Part shown: piece after piece, positions 1 to 5,570 of the stretch
Layout: each line of letters opens with the position of its first letter
Position numbering within the stretch: the first letter of the stretch is position 1
NCBI GenBank assembly: GCA_020053185.1
Contig: JAGVNP010000148.1
Coordinates: 1-6,660 of the forward strand
DNA from: Deltaproteobacteria bacterium
GTDB lineage: Bacteria; Desulfobacterota; Desulfomonilia; UBA1062
Length of the DNA: 6,660 nucleotides
Reading direction: 5' to 3'
Position numbers and translations under genes: made by a program
The notes under the pieces: model-generated
The model's input: only the letters and a program-made list of their open reading frames with translations
Told to the model about the DNA's origin: nothing
Databases searched by the model: none

Positions 1-42
1 CTGATCATTTACTTAAAAAAGACGCTTAAAGGGAGGTCAGAT

Positions 43-633
43 ATGAGCATGTTTGGACAAGTATACGTAAAGGACAATAAATATAAGATCAAAGGTGATT
101 TTCATCACATGACACAGAATATGCCGATCCGTAATGCAGATGACGGATGGAAGCTTTTAGGCGTGACAAACCCAAGAGACATGACCTACATCCATTCTTA
201 TGGCGGAGAGGCAATATTTTTTGAATCTTTAGGTAAAGGGAAATTAATGGCAACGAGGTGCGATAACCCAGACTGTGATTCTAAGGGCGTTATATACCAG
301 CCCTTCAGGATTCACTGTATGGACTGCCTTGGAAAAAACACTGTTATCGATATGACCGATATTGCAAAAAAGACCGCAAAGATTCATACCTTCATGGTAT
401 GTGAGCGATCAGGCGCATTCAATATCCTTGATAAACCCATTAGATTCATCAATATTGAGTTTGAAGGTGTTCCCACCATCTTGTTCAGCTATCTTTCTGT
501 TGGCCATCCGGAGATGGGGATGAGGGTTGTACCTATATTCAGAACTACAAACCCTACCTATACAATTCTCGACCTTTCATGGGTGCCTGAAGGAACAAAA
601 AAGGCGAAACTGCCTGAGGGTTTCAGCTTCTAA
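43..633 (+). CDS. DUF35-type zinc-ribbon / OB-fold protein
   Basis: Seen: 196 residues. A four-cysteine zinc knuckle is formed by C73, C78, C92 and C95 (CDNPDC, then CMDC). It is followed by a beta-rich segment of about residues 105-185 that fits an OB-fold. This order (rubredoxin-like zinc ribbon, then OB-fold) is that of the DUF35/ChsH2 family. Known of the family: these small proteins associate with thiolases, HMG-CoA-synthase-like enzymes or MaoC-type hydratases and appear to help acyl-CoA binding. Odd: about 70 residues precede the zinc knuckle, more than the usual short N-terminal helix, so the protein is longer than typical members (about 130-150 residues). The start at 43 is supported by GGGAGG at 31-36 with a 6-nt spacer; ATG at 49 is an alternative. 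No thiolase partner is visible, but the gene lies at the left edge and may be the last gene of an operon extending off the window. The exact acyl-CoA substrate cannot be told. Confidence 0.8.
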   Translation: MSMFGQVYVKDNKYKIKGDFHHMTQNMPIRNADDGWKLLGVTNPRDMTYIHSYGGEAIFFESLGKGKLMATRCDNPDCDSKGVIYQPFRIHCMDCLGKNTVIDMTDIAKKTAKIHTFMVCERSGAFNILDKPIRFINIEFEGVPTILFSYLSVGHPEMGMRVVPIFRTTNPTYTILDLSWVPEGTKKAKLPEGFSF

Positions 634-647
634 TAAAATTGTCTATT

Positions 648-675
648 GCTGGGGCTTTATCAATAAAGCCCCAGC
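648..675 (+). terminator. Intrinsic terminator after the DUF35 gene
   Basis: GCTGGGGCTTTA (648-659) pairs perfectly with TAAAGCCCCAGC (664-675) around a 4-nt TCAA loop. A T-rich tail follows (GTTAATTGTTTTTC, 681-694). It lies 15 nt after the stop codon. The T-tract starts a few bases away from the stem, so termination is likely but not textbook. Confidence 0.8.
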
Positions 676-728
676 ATCTTGTTAATTGTTTTTCTAAAAT
701 CTTTAATTATAGCCTGTACCACAATTTG

Positions 729-737
729 TGATATAAT
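729..737 (+). promoter_or_regulatory. Extended -10 promoter for the hydrolase gene
   Basis: TGA at 729-731 is followed directly by a perfect TATAAT at 732-737, an extended -10 (TGnTATAAT). The -35 region expected near 709-714 (ATAGCC) is poor, as is common for extended -10 promoters. Transcription would start near 744, giving a leader of about 29 nt with GAGGAGG at 761-767 before the ATG at 773. Since a terminator closes the preceding gene, the hydrolase is probably its own transcription unit. Confidence 0.6.
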
Positions 738-772
738 AAGCGTAGTGTAAAATTCATTATGAGGAGGCTACA

Positions 773-1900
773 ATGCCAAGATTATTAATATCTTTACTTA
801 TGTTTTTCGTCATAGGATGTCCGGCAATGTCTTTTGGGGAAATGAGGAATATTCCTGACAAGCCAAAAACAGAAAAACTGAAAGTGAGTTTTAACGGAGA
901 GACCCTAAAGGCTTTCTATATTGTAATAGACACCAGAACAACTGAAGAAAAGACGGCAGATGATATGGGAGCCAAGATTCCCGGAGGCGTTTTTGTCTTT
1001 TTCCAGGGTCATGGGCAGAGGCCGACCGATGCCTACAAGTTCAGCTCAAAGATATCTGAGGCTGGCAAGTCCGGCATCGTGATTGTGCCTGTGTGCGATA
1101 CGCCATATGGCAAGGATAGTCAGTGGCGCGGAGATAGCGGTAAGCAAGTCGTGCTTATGGAAATCGTGCGGTATGTACTTAATGAAAAAGGCATTTGCGT
1201 GGAAGGGTACAAGCCCATCACTGATATGCCTGTATCCATAAACGGAAAGAATATGCAGGAGATCCCTTCAGAAGGCTCAGCTGCAAAGATCCTTGCGGTG
1301 GGATGGTCTCACGGAGGCATCCTTTCAAGGCGTTTTACAAATGCTTACCCTGATGCTGTGATCGGCCTTGCGCATGTATGTCCTGCCGGTTATGAACAAT
1401 GGGGTTCGACAAAGCTGCTCCTTAATTTCGGATGGGAATGTCTACGCATAAGCACATGGTGTTTTAGAGGACATATGGGTGATGTGCTTGGCGCGGCATG
1501 GGGCATAACAAAAGGCATTGGCGGAGATACGGGAAGGTCTGTACCATTGTCTATTGTTCATGCACAGCCGTCAAAGCTCTTCAGGTCAGGCAGAGACATA
1601 AAGGATTGCACGCTTTATTGTGATGATGCGAATTTCCCTGTTGCCGGCATAAGCAACCTGACCGTGATCTTTGCGGAAGGCGATTCGTGCATTGATGTGC
1701 GGGAGCATGCAGGAATCTCTGATCCTGCAAATCCATCGAGCCAAGAGGTCGATGCATTTTGGGGAAAATTCTATCCAAGCGTTGTTGCAGAAGAGATAAA
1801 GCTTACGTTTTCGGTTTTGCCAGGCTCGCATCTGGCGCCAGTTAGCCACAGTGATGTATATGCAAAGACCGTATTGGAAGGACTGGATCAACTGAAATAA
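773..1900 (+). CDS. Exported alpha/beta-hydrolase, probable lipoprotein
   Basis: Seen: 375 residues. Residues 1-15 are a short hydrophobic export signal ending in V13-I14-G15-C16, a fair lipobox, so the mature protein may be lipidated on C16 and held at the membrane facing the periplasm. Cleavage by signal peptidase I after the AMS segment is the alternative. The hydrolase core shows an HG-type oxyanion segment (FFQGHGQ, 76-82) and a nucleophile elbow GWSHGG with S179. Candidate acid D304 lies in AEGDSC and candidate histidines H353 and H359 in GSHLAPVSH. These appear in the order expected of an alpha/beta-hydrolase serine esterase, lipase or peptidase. Odd: eight further cysteines after C16 (108, 142, 203, 223, 230, 279, 283, 306), which in the periplasm could form disulfides. 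The start is set by GAGGAGG at 761-767 with a 5-nt spacer. Substrate unknown; I do not recognise a named subfamily. Confidence 0.72.
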   Translation: MPRLLISLLMFFVIGCPAMSFGEMRNIPDKPKTEKLKVSFNGETLKAFYIVIDTRTTEEKTADDMGAKIPGGVFVFFQGHGQRPTDAYKFSSKISEAGKSGIVIVPVCDTPYGKDSQWRGDSGKQVVLMEIVRYVLNEKGICVEGYKPITDMPVSINGKNMQEIPSEGSAAKILAVGWSHGGILSRRFTNAYPDAVIGLAHVCPAGYEQWGSTKLLLNFGWECLRISTWCFRGHMGDVLGAAWGITKGIGGDTGRSVPLSIVHAQPSKLFRSGRDIKDCTLYCDDANFPVAGISNLTVIFAEGDSCIDVREHAGISDPANPSSQEVDAFWGKFYPSVVAEEIKLTFSVLPGSHLAPVSHSDVYAKTVLEGLDQLK

Positions 1901-1906
1901 TAAAAC

Positions 1907-1984
1907 CGTAAAGCGTGAAGAGTAAAGTGTAAGGTGTAAAAACAACTATCTTTAAACCTCATGCCTTACGCTTTACGCCTAACG
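1907..1984. repeat. Heptamer repeat array folding as an imperfect hairpin
   Basis: From 1907 to 1941 five consecutive 7-mers follow the pattern NGTAAAG (for example CGTAAAG at 1907, AGTAAAG at 1921, TGTAAGG at 1928). At 1963-1984 the same motif returns on the opposite strand (CCTTACGCTTTACG). The two arms can pair: 1963-1984 reverse-complemented matches 1913-1934 at 17 of 22 positions, and several differences are G-U tolerant. The element fills most of the gap between the hydrolase and nuclease genes and could act as a weak bidirectional terminator or an RNA-stability hairpin. There is no T-tract beyond the second arm. Confidence 0.65.
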
Positions 1985-2004
1985 ACCAGGGGCAAAGGAA
2001 GGCT

Positions 2005-2481
2005 ATGGGAGAAAAGATGAAGGCGTACCGCTGGCATCTTGCTGTCATCGCTGTTTTTGCAGTTGTCCTTGCATTCAATTTTGCAGAAAATCAGAATCTT
2101 TATACAGTGACCGAGGTCTATGACGGAGACACTATAAAGATAGATGACGGCAGAATAGTGAGGCTGATCGGTGTGGATGCGCCAGAAGTAGAATCTCCAT
2201 ACAGACATCTTGAGCCATTTGGAAATGAGAGCAAGGCATACATGGAGACTTTTGTTTTAAAGAAAAAGGTGAGGATCTCATCTGGAAAAGAGCCTCTTGA
2301 TAAATATGGCAGGACGCTTGCGTATGTTTATTTAAAAGACGGCACACTGGTAAACGGACGCATCATTAAAGATGGCTGGGCAATGGCATATCAAAGATTC
2401 GATTTCGAATACAAAGATCTGTTTATTGCTTATGAAAAAGAGGCCAGGTCGAAGGCCATCGGAATATGGGGAAAAGAGTAG
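2005..2481 (+). CDS. Thermonuclease (SNase-like) family nuclease, exported or anchored
   Basis: Seen: 158 residues. A positively charged start and hydrophobic stretch (about residues 10-26) form a signal peptide or membrane anchor, so the nuclease acts outside the cytoplasm. The staphylococcal-nuclease OB-fold follows, with YDGDTI (D40, D42), RLIGVDAPE (R53, D58, E61) and DKYGRTLAYVY (R103). By alignment with S. aureus nuclease, D42, D58, R53, E61 and R103 match its D21, D40, R35, E43 and R87, so the calcium ligands and catalytic residues are all present and activity is expected. Known of the family: Ca2+-dependent cleavage of DNA and RNA, in scavenging or biofilm-DNA turnover. Start choice: the ATG at 2005 has AAGGAAGG only 2 nt upstream, while the ATG at 2017 (residue 5) has GGGAGA at 2007-2012, so either is possible; the mature protein is unaffected. 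Repeat arrays flank the gene on both sides. Confidence 0.88.
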   Translation: MGEKMKAYRWHLAVIAVFAVVLAFNFAENQNLYTVTEVYDGDTIKIDDGRIVRLIGVDAPEVESPYRHLEPFGNESKAYMETFVLKKKVRISSGKEPLDKYGRTLAYVYLKDGTLVNGRIIKDGWAMAYQRFDFEYKDLFIAYEKEARSKAIGIWGKE

Positions 2482-2511
2482 CGCCTGGCGTAGTGATTCG
2501 GATGTGATTAA

Positions 2512-2535
2512 GGGACAAAGGCACAGAGGCACAAA
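2512..2535. repeat. Octamer tandem repeat (GGCACAAA type)
   Basis: Three adjacent 8-mers are visible: GGGACAAA (2512), GGCACAGA (2520) and GGCACAAA (2528). A partial fourth unit (GAAAG) runs directly into the next repeat block at 2540. Function unknown. Confidence 0.6.
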
Positions 2536-2539
2536 GAAA

Positions 2540-2603
2540 GGTTATAGGTACGAGGTAATATGTCATAGGAGAATCCTATGTCTTGAACCTGTACCCTATA
2601 GCC
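2540..2603. repeat. Inverted heptamer array / long imperfect hairpin
   Basis: The left arm is built of 7-mers starting with GG (GGTTATA 2540, GGTACGA 2547, GGTAATA 2554). The right arm, read on the other strand, has GGCTATA, GGGTACA and GGTTCAA. The centre is a perfect 7-bp stem, CATAGGA (2564-2570) and TCCTATG (2574-2580), around a GAA loop. The outer pairing is imperfect. There is no T-tract, so a terminator role is uncertain. Confidence 0.6.
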
Positions 2604-2631
2604 ACTAATAACTAACAACGGACAACTGACC
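2604..2631. repeat. Heptamer tandem repeat (ACTAACA type)
   Basis: Four consecutive 7-mers are seen: ACTAATA (2604), ACTAACA (2611), ACGGACA (2618) and ACTGACC (2625). They abut the preceding hairpin with no gap. Degenerate, function unknown. Confidence 0.55.
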
Positions 2632-2640
2632 TAAAAAACT

Positions 2641-2668
2641 CCTTACGCCTCACTCTTCACGCTTTACG
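2641..2668. repeat. Heptamer repeat, inverted copy of the 1907-1934 element
   Basis: CCTTACGCC at the left end and CACGCTTTACG at the right end bound a 28-bp element. Its reverse complement matches 1907-1934 at 25 of 28 positions. The nuclease gene therefore lies between inverted copies of the same repeat. It ends 20 bp before the -35 box of the next operon. Confidence 0.7.
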
Positions 2669-2687
2669 ATCATAGTAAACTTTTTTA

Positions 2688-2716
2688 TTGACAACTTTCT
2701 TAATCTGGTATTTAAG
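2688..2716 (+). promoter_or_regulatory. Sigma-70-type promoter of the rrf2-ferredoxin-hcp operon
   Basis: A perfect -35 TTGACA lies at 2688-2693. With a 17-bp spacer the -10 would be TTTAAG (2711-2716); TATTTA at 2709-2714 with a 15-bp spacer is the alternative. The weak -10 and strong -35 suit a promoter under repression. Transcription would start near 2723, leaving a leader of about 23 nt before the ATG at 2746. Confidence 0.55.
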
Positions 2717-2720
2717 TACC
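2707..2720. promoter_or_regulatory. Candidate Rrf2 operator palindrome over the -10
   Basis: GGTATTTAAGTACC is a 14-bp palindrome with one mismatched pair (GGTA-TTAA-TACC symmetry). It covers the predicted -10 box. An overlapping inverted repeat, ATTTA (2710-2714) and TAAAT (2721-2725), is also present. The AT-rich dyad resembles the general form of NsrR-type sites. Its place just upstream of the regulator's own gene fits autorepression; the assignment is inference. Confidence 0.45.
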
Positions 2721-2745
2721 TAAATAACATAATATGGAGGTTGTG

Positions 2746-3165
2746 ATGAGGGGCTCATGTATTTTTAGGATATCGGATGCAACGATACTAGGGCTTCATG
2801 CCATGGCGATTCTTACAGCTGATCTGAAAAGATCGTTTTCTGTAAAGGAGATCGCATCATATCTGAAAGTATCTGAGAATCATTTATCAAAAGTTCTCCA
2901 AAGGCTTGCAAAAGCCGGTTATGTGAATTCTGTACGTGGACCGAGTGGCGGATTTTCTGCTGCAAGAAAAGCCAGCCAGATATCTCTGCTTGAACTGTAC
3001 GAATTGATCGAAGGCCCTATTCCTGTAAGTGGCTGCTTACTCGGCACTCCCAGATGCAGGGCCAAGACATGTAGGCTGAATGATTTTCTCAGAGATATCG
3101 GCAGTCAGATGGAAAAATTTCTGGCCAAAACCAAACTTTCACAACTCACGACCATGAAGGAGTAA
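2746..3165 (+). CDS. Rrf2-family transcriptional regulator with cluster-type cysteines (IscR/NsrR-like)
   Basis: Seen: 139 residues from this start. A winged helix-turn-helix spans about residues 32-70 (SVKEIASYLKVSENHLSKVL, then the wing RGPSGGF), the Rrf2 signature. A C-terminal dimerisation helix follows. C97, C104 and C109 (spacing C-x6-C-x4-C) sit in the loop where IscR and NsrR bind an iron-sulfur cluster, so it is probably a cluster-based sensor. Start choice: GGAGG at 2736-2740 is 5 nt upstream of the ATG at 2746. The upstream in-frame ATG at 2734 would overlap that ribosome site and has none of its own, so I trim four residues. The stop is only 3 nt before the ferredoxin start, whose ribosome site lies inside this gene's end, so the two are translationally coupled. 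The neighbouring hcp suggests NO or nitrosative-stress sensing; IscR-like iron-sulfur homeostasis is the alternative. Confidence 0.87.
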   Translation: MRGSCIFRISDATILGLHAMAILTADLKRSFSVKEIASYLKVSENHLSKVLQRLAKAGYVNSVRGPSGGFSAARKASQISLLELYELIEGPIPVSGCLLGTPRCRAKTCRLNDFLRDIGSQMEKFLAKTKLSQLTTMKE

Positions 3166-3168
3166 AAT

Positions 3169-3888
3169 ATGAAGACAAAAAGAAAGATCATAGAGATCGA
3201 TGAGGAAAAATGCACAGGATGCGGACAGTGCATTTTGGCCTGTGCTGAAGGTGCGCTGGCTCTCGTAAATGGCAAGGCAAAGCTTGTTGGTGATGTGTTT
3301 TGCGATGGACTTGGCGCATGCATTGGAGAATGCCCAGAAGGCGCTCTTAAGATTGTGGAAAAGGAGGCTCAAACATTCAGCGAACAAGAGGTGCAAAAAC
3401 TTCATAAAAAAGAAGGCAAACAAGAAGAGACATTGCCATGCGGCTGTCCGTCTGCAATGGCAATGACATTGCAGCACACGGATACGTGCGAGTCATCACA
3501 TGACATTCCCTCTCAACTTGGGCATTGGCCAATAAAGCTTCAGCTCTTAAGTCCCGGCGCGCTCTTCTTAAAAGGATCAGATCTTATGCTTCTTGCTGAT
3601 TGTGCTGCTGCAGCATTTCCCAATCTGCATGGGTGCTTTCTTAAGGGAAAGACCATTGCAATGGGATGCCCGAAACTGGATGACATTGATGCCCATATCG
3701 AACGTCTTGCTGAGATTATTAAAGGTGCAAAGCCTGCATCACTGACCGTGGTGCATATGGAAGTTCCGTGCTGCTTCGGGTTTGTCATGGCAGCACAAAA
3801 GGCCATTGAAAAAGCAGGCATCAAGATTCCTCTTTCCCGCATAAAGATCAGCCGCACAGGGGAGATTCTTGAAAAGGTAAGTCTGTAA
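3169..3888 (+). CDS. Ferredoxin-like iron-sulfur protein, Hcp partner
   Basis: Seen: 239 residues. The N-terminal ferredoxin domain (about 7-64) has a full CTGCGQCILAC motif (C15, C18, C21, C25). The second motif, CDGLGACIGECP, has C45, C51 and C55 but leucine where the second cysteine of CxxCxxCxxxCP would be (position 48). Cluster I (C15, C18, C21, C55) looks complete; cluster II (C25, C45, C51) lacks one cysteine and may be [3Fe-4S], use another ligand such as D46, or be absent. A charged linker (about 65-88) leads to a C-terminal domain of about 150 residues with further cysteines (C91, C93, C107, C145, C156, C167 in GCPK, and C201-C202 in PCCFG). The linker and domain are far longer than a plain ferredoxin. 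The ribosome site GAAGGAG (3156-3162) lies inside the end of the regulator gene, and hcp follows 45 nt later. Inferred role: cytoplasmic electron carrier to Hcp, in place of the Hcr reductase of enteric bacteria. Confidence 0.8.
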   Translation: MKTKRKIIEIDEEKCTGCGQCILACAEGALALVNGKAKLVGDVFCDGLGACIGECPEGALKIVEKEAQTFSEQEVQKLHKKEGKQEETLPCGCPSAMAMTLQHTDTCESSHDIPSQLGHWPIKLQLLSPGALFLKGSDLMLLADCAAAAFPNLHGCFLKGKTIAMGCPKLDDIDAHIERLAEIIKGAKPASLTVVHMEVPCCFGFVMAAQKAIEKAGIKIPLSRIKISRTGEILEKVSL

Positions 3889-3933
3889 CAGATAAAAATT
3901 TATATCAATAAACAATAGAGAGGAGAAATACTT
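3889..3933 (+). promoter_or_regulatory. Ferredoxin-hcp spacer with strong ribosome site
   Basis: This AT-rich 45-nt gap carries GAGAGGAG at 3918-3925, 8 nt before the hcp ATG. I see no hairpin or convincing separate promoter, so hcp is most likely co-transcribed with the two upstream genes. Confidence 0.6.
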
Positions 3934-4350
3934 ATGTTTTGCTACCAATGTCAGGAAACGGCAAAGAATCAGGCATGTACAGTAAAGGGGGTATGCGGAA
4001 AGACAGAAGAGACTTCAAATCTCCAGGATTTACTGGTGCATGTGTTAAAAGGAATTTCGCTTTATGCGGAAAAGGCAAGGGATAAAGGACTTGATAAAAA
4101 ATACGGAGAATTTATCACTGATGCACTCTTTGCAACCATCACCAATGTAAATTTTGATTCAGACCGTATCACCTCTCTTATCAAAAAGGGGCTAAAGCTG
4201 AGAGAGGAATTGAGTCAAAAATATGGCAATCTTTCTACCAATGAAGCACATGATGCAGCTACCTGGCATTCGGATAATGTGCAGGATTTTTACAAAAAGG
4301 CAGCAGAGGTCGGGTTTCTGGCAATACCCAATGAGACATCCGTTCCCTGA
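3934..4350 (+). CDS. hcp: Hcp N-terminal fragment ([4Fe-4S] domain)
   Basis: As written, translation gives 138 residues, of which the last four (T-S-V-P) are out of frame. C3, C6, C15 and C21 have the C-x2-C-x8-C-x5-C spacing of the class-I Hcp of anaerobes, and at the same positions as in D. vulgaris Hcp. Class II (E. coli type) has wider spacing. The rest is the start of the helical domain 1. On its own this fragment lacks every hybrid-cluster ligand and would be inactive. It has the operon's good ribosome site (3918-3925). Confidence 0.8.
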   Translation: MFCYQCQETAKNQACTVKGVCGKTEETSNLQDLLVHVLKGISLYAEKARDKGLDKKYGEFITDALFATITNVNFDSDRITSLIKKGLKLREELSQKYGNLSTNEAHDAATWHSDNVQDFYKKAAEVGFLAIPNETSVP

Positions 4351-4445
4351 AAGCGCTGCTCATCTATGGGGCAAAGGGCATTGCTGCATATGCGCATCAT
4401 GCAGCAGTACTCGGGTATGAGGATGAAGAGATCTATGTATTTCTG

Positions 4446-5564
4446 ATGCACAGCCTTGCTGCCACCACAAAGGATTTGTCTGCTGACGAGTTGGTAGTGC
4501 TTGTCATGAAAACCGGCGAGATTGCAGTAAAGACAATGGCCCTTCTGGATAAAGCAAATACCACCACCTATGGGAAACCGGAGATATCAAAGGTCAATAT
4601 AGGGGTAAGAAAGAATCCTGGGATACTGATCTCAGGTCATGATTTCAAAGACCTCGAAGAACTGCTTGAACAGACCAAAGACACAGGCATCGATGTGTAT
4701 ACACACAGCGAGATGCTTCCCAGCCACTATTATCCAGCTTTCAAGAAGTATGAGCATTTTGTAGGCAATTATGGGAATGCATGGTGGAAGCAGAGGGAAG
4801 AGTTTGAGGCATTTAATGGCCCGATACTCATGACCACAAACTGCATTGTGCCAGTCAAAGACTCGTACAAAGACCGCATCTTTACCACAGGCACAGTAGG
4901 ATATCCTGGCCTCACACATATACCGGAGAGGTCTAATGGCGGGGAAAAAGATTTTTCTGTGATTATCGCTTTGGCCAAAAAATGTCCGCCTCCAACCGAA
5001 CTGGAGACAGGAGAGATTGTTGGCGGCTTTGCGCACGATCAGGTGCTTGCCTTGGCAGACAAGGTTGTTGATGCAGTAAAATCCGGCGCTATCAAGCGCT
5101 TTATCGTCATGGCAGGATGTGACGGCCGTCATAAAGAGCGGGCATACTATACCGACATAGCTCAAGACCTTCCAAAAGATACCGTGATCCTCACTGCAGG
5201 GTGCGCAAAGTATAGGTACAACAAGCTGGGACTAGGAGATATTGGCGGCATCCCCCGTGTGCTTGATGCAGGACAATGCAATGATTCATATTCCCTTGCA
5301 GTCATTGCCCTGAAGCTCAAAGAAATCTTTGGGCTAAAAGATATCAATGATCTGCCGATTTCGTATGACATTGCATGGTATGAGCAAAAGGCAGTTGCAG
5401 TGCTTCTGGCGCTTCTTTATCTCGGCGTCAAAGGGATCCGGCTTGGCCCCACGCTTCCCGGTTTTTTATCAGCCAATGTTGCAAAGGTGCTTATTGAAAA
5501 ATTCAGCATCAAGCCTATCGGGCAGGTGAAAGCAGACATTGAAGCCATGATGGCAGGAGAATAA
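4446..5564 (+). CDS. hcp: Hcp C-terminal fragment (hybrid-cluster domains)
   Basis: 372 residues from the first ATG in this frame; homologous sequence continues upstream to 4335, so this ATG is internal to the real protein. No ribosome site is seen at a proper distance, so independent translation is doubtful. In full-length numbering the hybrid-cluster ligands are H236 (GHD), E260 (THSEM), C304 (TTNC), C396 (MAGCDGRH), C424 (TAGCAKYRY), C449 (DAGQCND) and E484, with K486 nearby (WYEQK). These match D. vulgaris H244, E268, C312, C406, C434, C459, E494 and K496 with a constant offset of 8 and then 10. No ligand is lost, which argues against long-term decay. Confidence 0.85.
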   Translation: MHSLAATTKDLSADELVVLVMKTGEIAVKTMALLDKANTTTYGKPEISKVNIGVRKNPGILISGHDFKDLEELLEQTKDTGIDVYTHSEMLPSHYYPAFKKYEHFVGNYGNAWWKQREEFEAFNGPILMTTNCIVPVKDSYKDRIFTTGTVGYPGLTHIPERSNGGEKDFSVIIALAKKCPPPTELETGEIVGGFAHDQVLALADKVVDAVKSGAIKRFIVMAGCDGRHKERAYYTDIAQDLPKDTVILTAGCAKYRYNKLGLGDIGGIPRVLDAGQCNDSYSLAVIALKLKEIFGLKDINDLPISYDIAWYEQKAVAVLLALLYLGVKGIRLGPTLPGFLSANVAKVLIEKFSIKPIGQVKADIEAMMAGE

Positions 5565-5570
5565 AAATTT

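Larger units (their letters stand above)
2482..2687. other. Repeat-filled intergenic region before the Rrf2 operon
   Basis: Apart from about 30 nt after the nuclease stop, this gap is almost entirely short-period degenerate repeats. They are octamers (2512-2535), an inverted heptamer array forming a hairpin (2540-2603), ACT-type heptamers (2604-2631) and TTACG-type heptamers (2641-2668). A weak 5-bp stem (TTTAC 2663-2667 with GTAAA 2675-2679) precedes six Ts at 2681-2686 and could be a poor terminator. I see no credible coding sequence here; the reading frame spanning 2372-2608 is a by-product of the nuclease gene and the repeats. Confidence 0.6.
3934..5564 (+). pseudogene. hcp: Hybrid cluster protein / hydroxylamine reductase, split by a -1 frameshift
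   Basis: The whole locus reads as class-I Hcp in two frames. Frame one is clean to N133-E134 (AAT GAG, 4330-4335) and then runs nine codons to a stop at 4350. The other frame is open from 4335 and begins D-I-R-S-L-K, the expected Hcp continuation. Adding one G, so that the text reads AAT GAG GAC ATC, gives one uninterrupted product of 543 residues, close to the 553 of the Desulfovibrio vulgaris protein. Known of the family: cytoplasmic redox enzyme with a [4Fe-4S] and a hybrid Fe-S-O cluster, reducing hydroxylamine to ammonia and acting in NO detoxification or protein S-nitrosylation. No slippery heptamer is seen at the junction, so programmed frameshifting is unlikely. Since all ligands are intact, a sequencing or assembly error, or a very recent mutation, is more likely than an old pseudogene. 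Confidence 0.9.

Noticed and set aside
1586..1945. 119-residue open frame on the - strand over the end of the hydrolase and the repeat
   Set aside because: It starts in the repeat array and runs antisense to the hydrolase core. No family features are visible.
2372..2608. 78-residue + strand frame crossing the nuclease end and the repeats
   Set aside because: It starts within the nuclease gene in another frame and continues through repeat sequence. No domain or ribosome site.
1907..2668. CRISPR array
   Set aside because: The repeats are 7-8 bp, degenerate and contiguous, without unique spacers of regular length or nearby cas genes.
2734..2745. Upstream ATG as the start of the Rrf2 gene
   Set aside because: It overlaps the GGAGG ribosome site of the ATG at 2746 and has no such site of its own.
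4330..4350. Programmed -1 ribosomal frameshift in hcp
   Set aside because: No X-XXY-YYZ slippery heptamer, no internal ribosome-like stimulator at the right distance and no evident downstream hairpin. Hcp is not known to be made by recoding.
4223..4420. Short + strand frame spanning the hcp frameshift
   Set aside because: Its product shows no Hcp similarity. The third frame (from 4335) continues Hcp cleanly, so this one is a by-product.
4632..5165. 177-residue open frame on the - strand inside hcp
   Set aside because: It lies wholly antisense to strongly conserved Hcp sequence, has no ribosome site or recognisable domain, and has an implausible composition. It is a shadow of the real gene.
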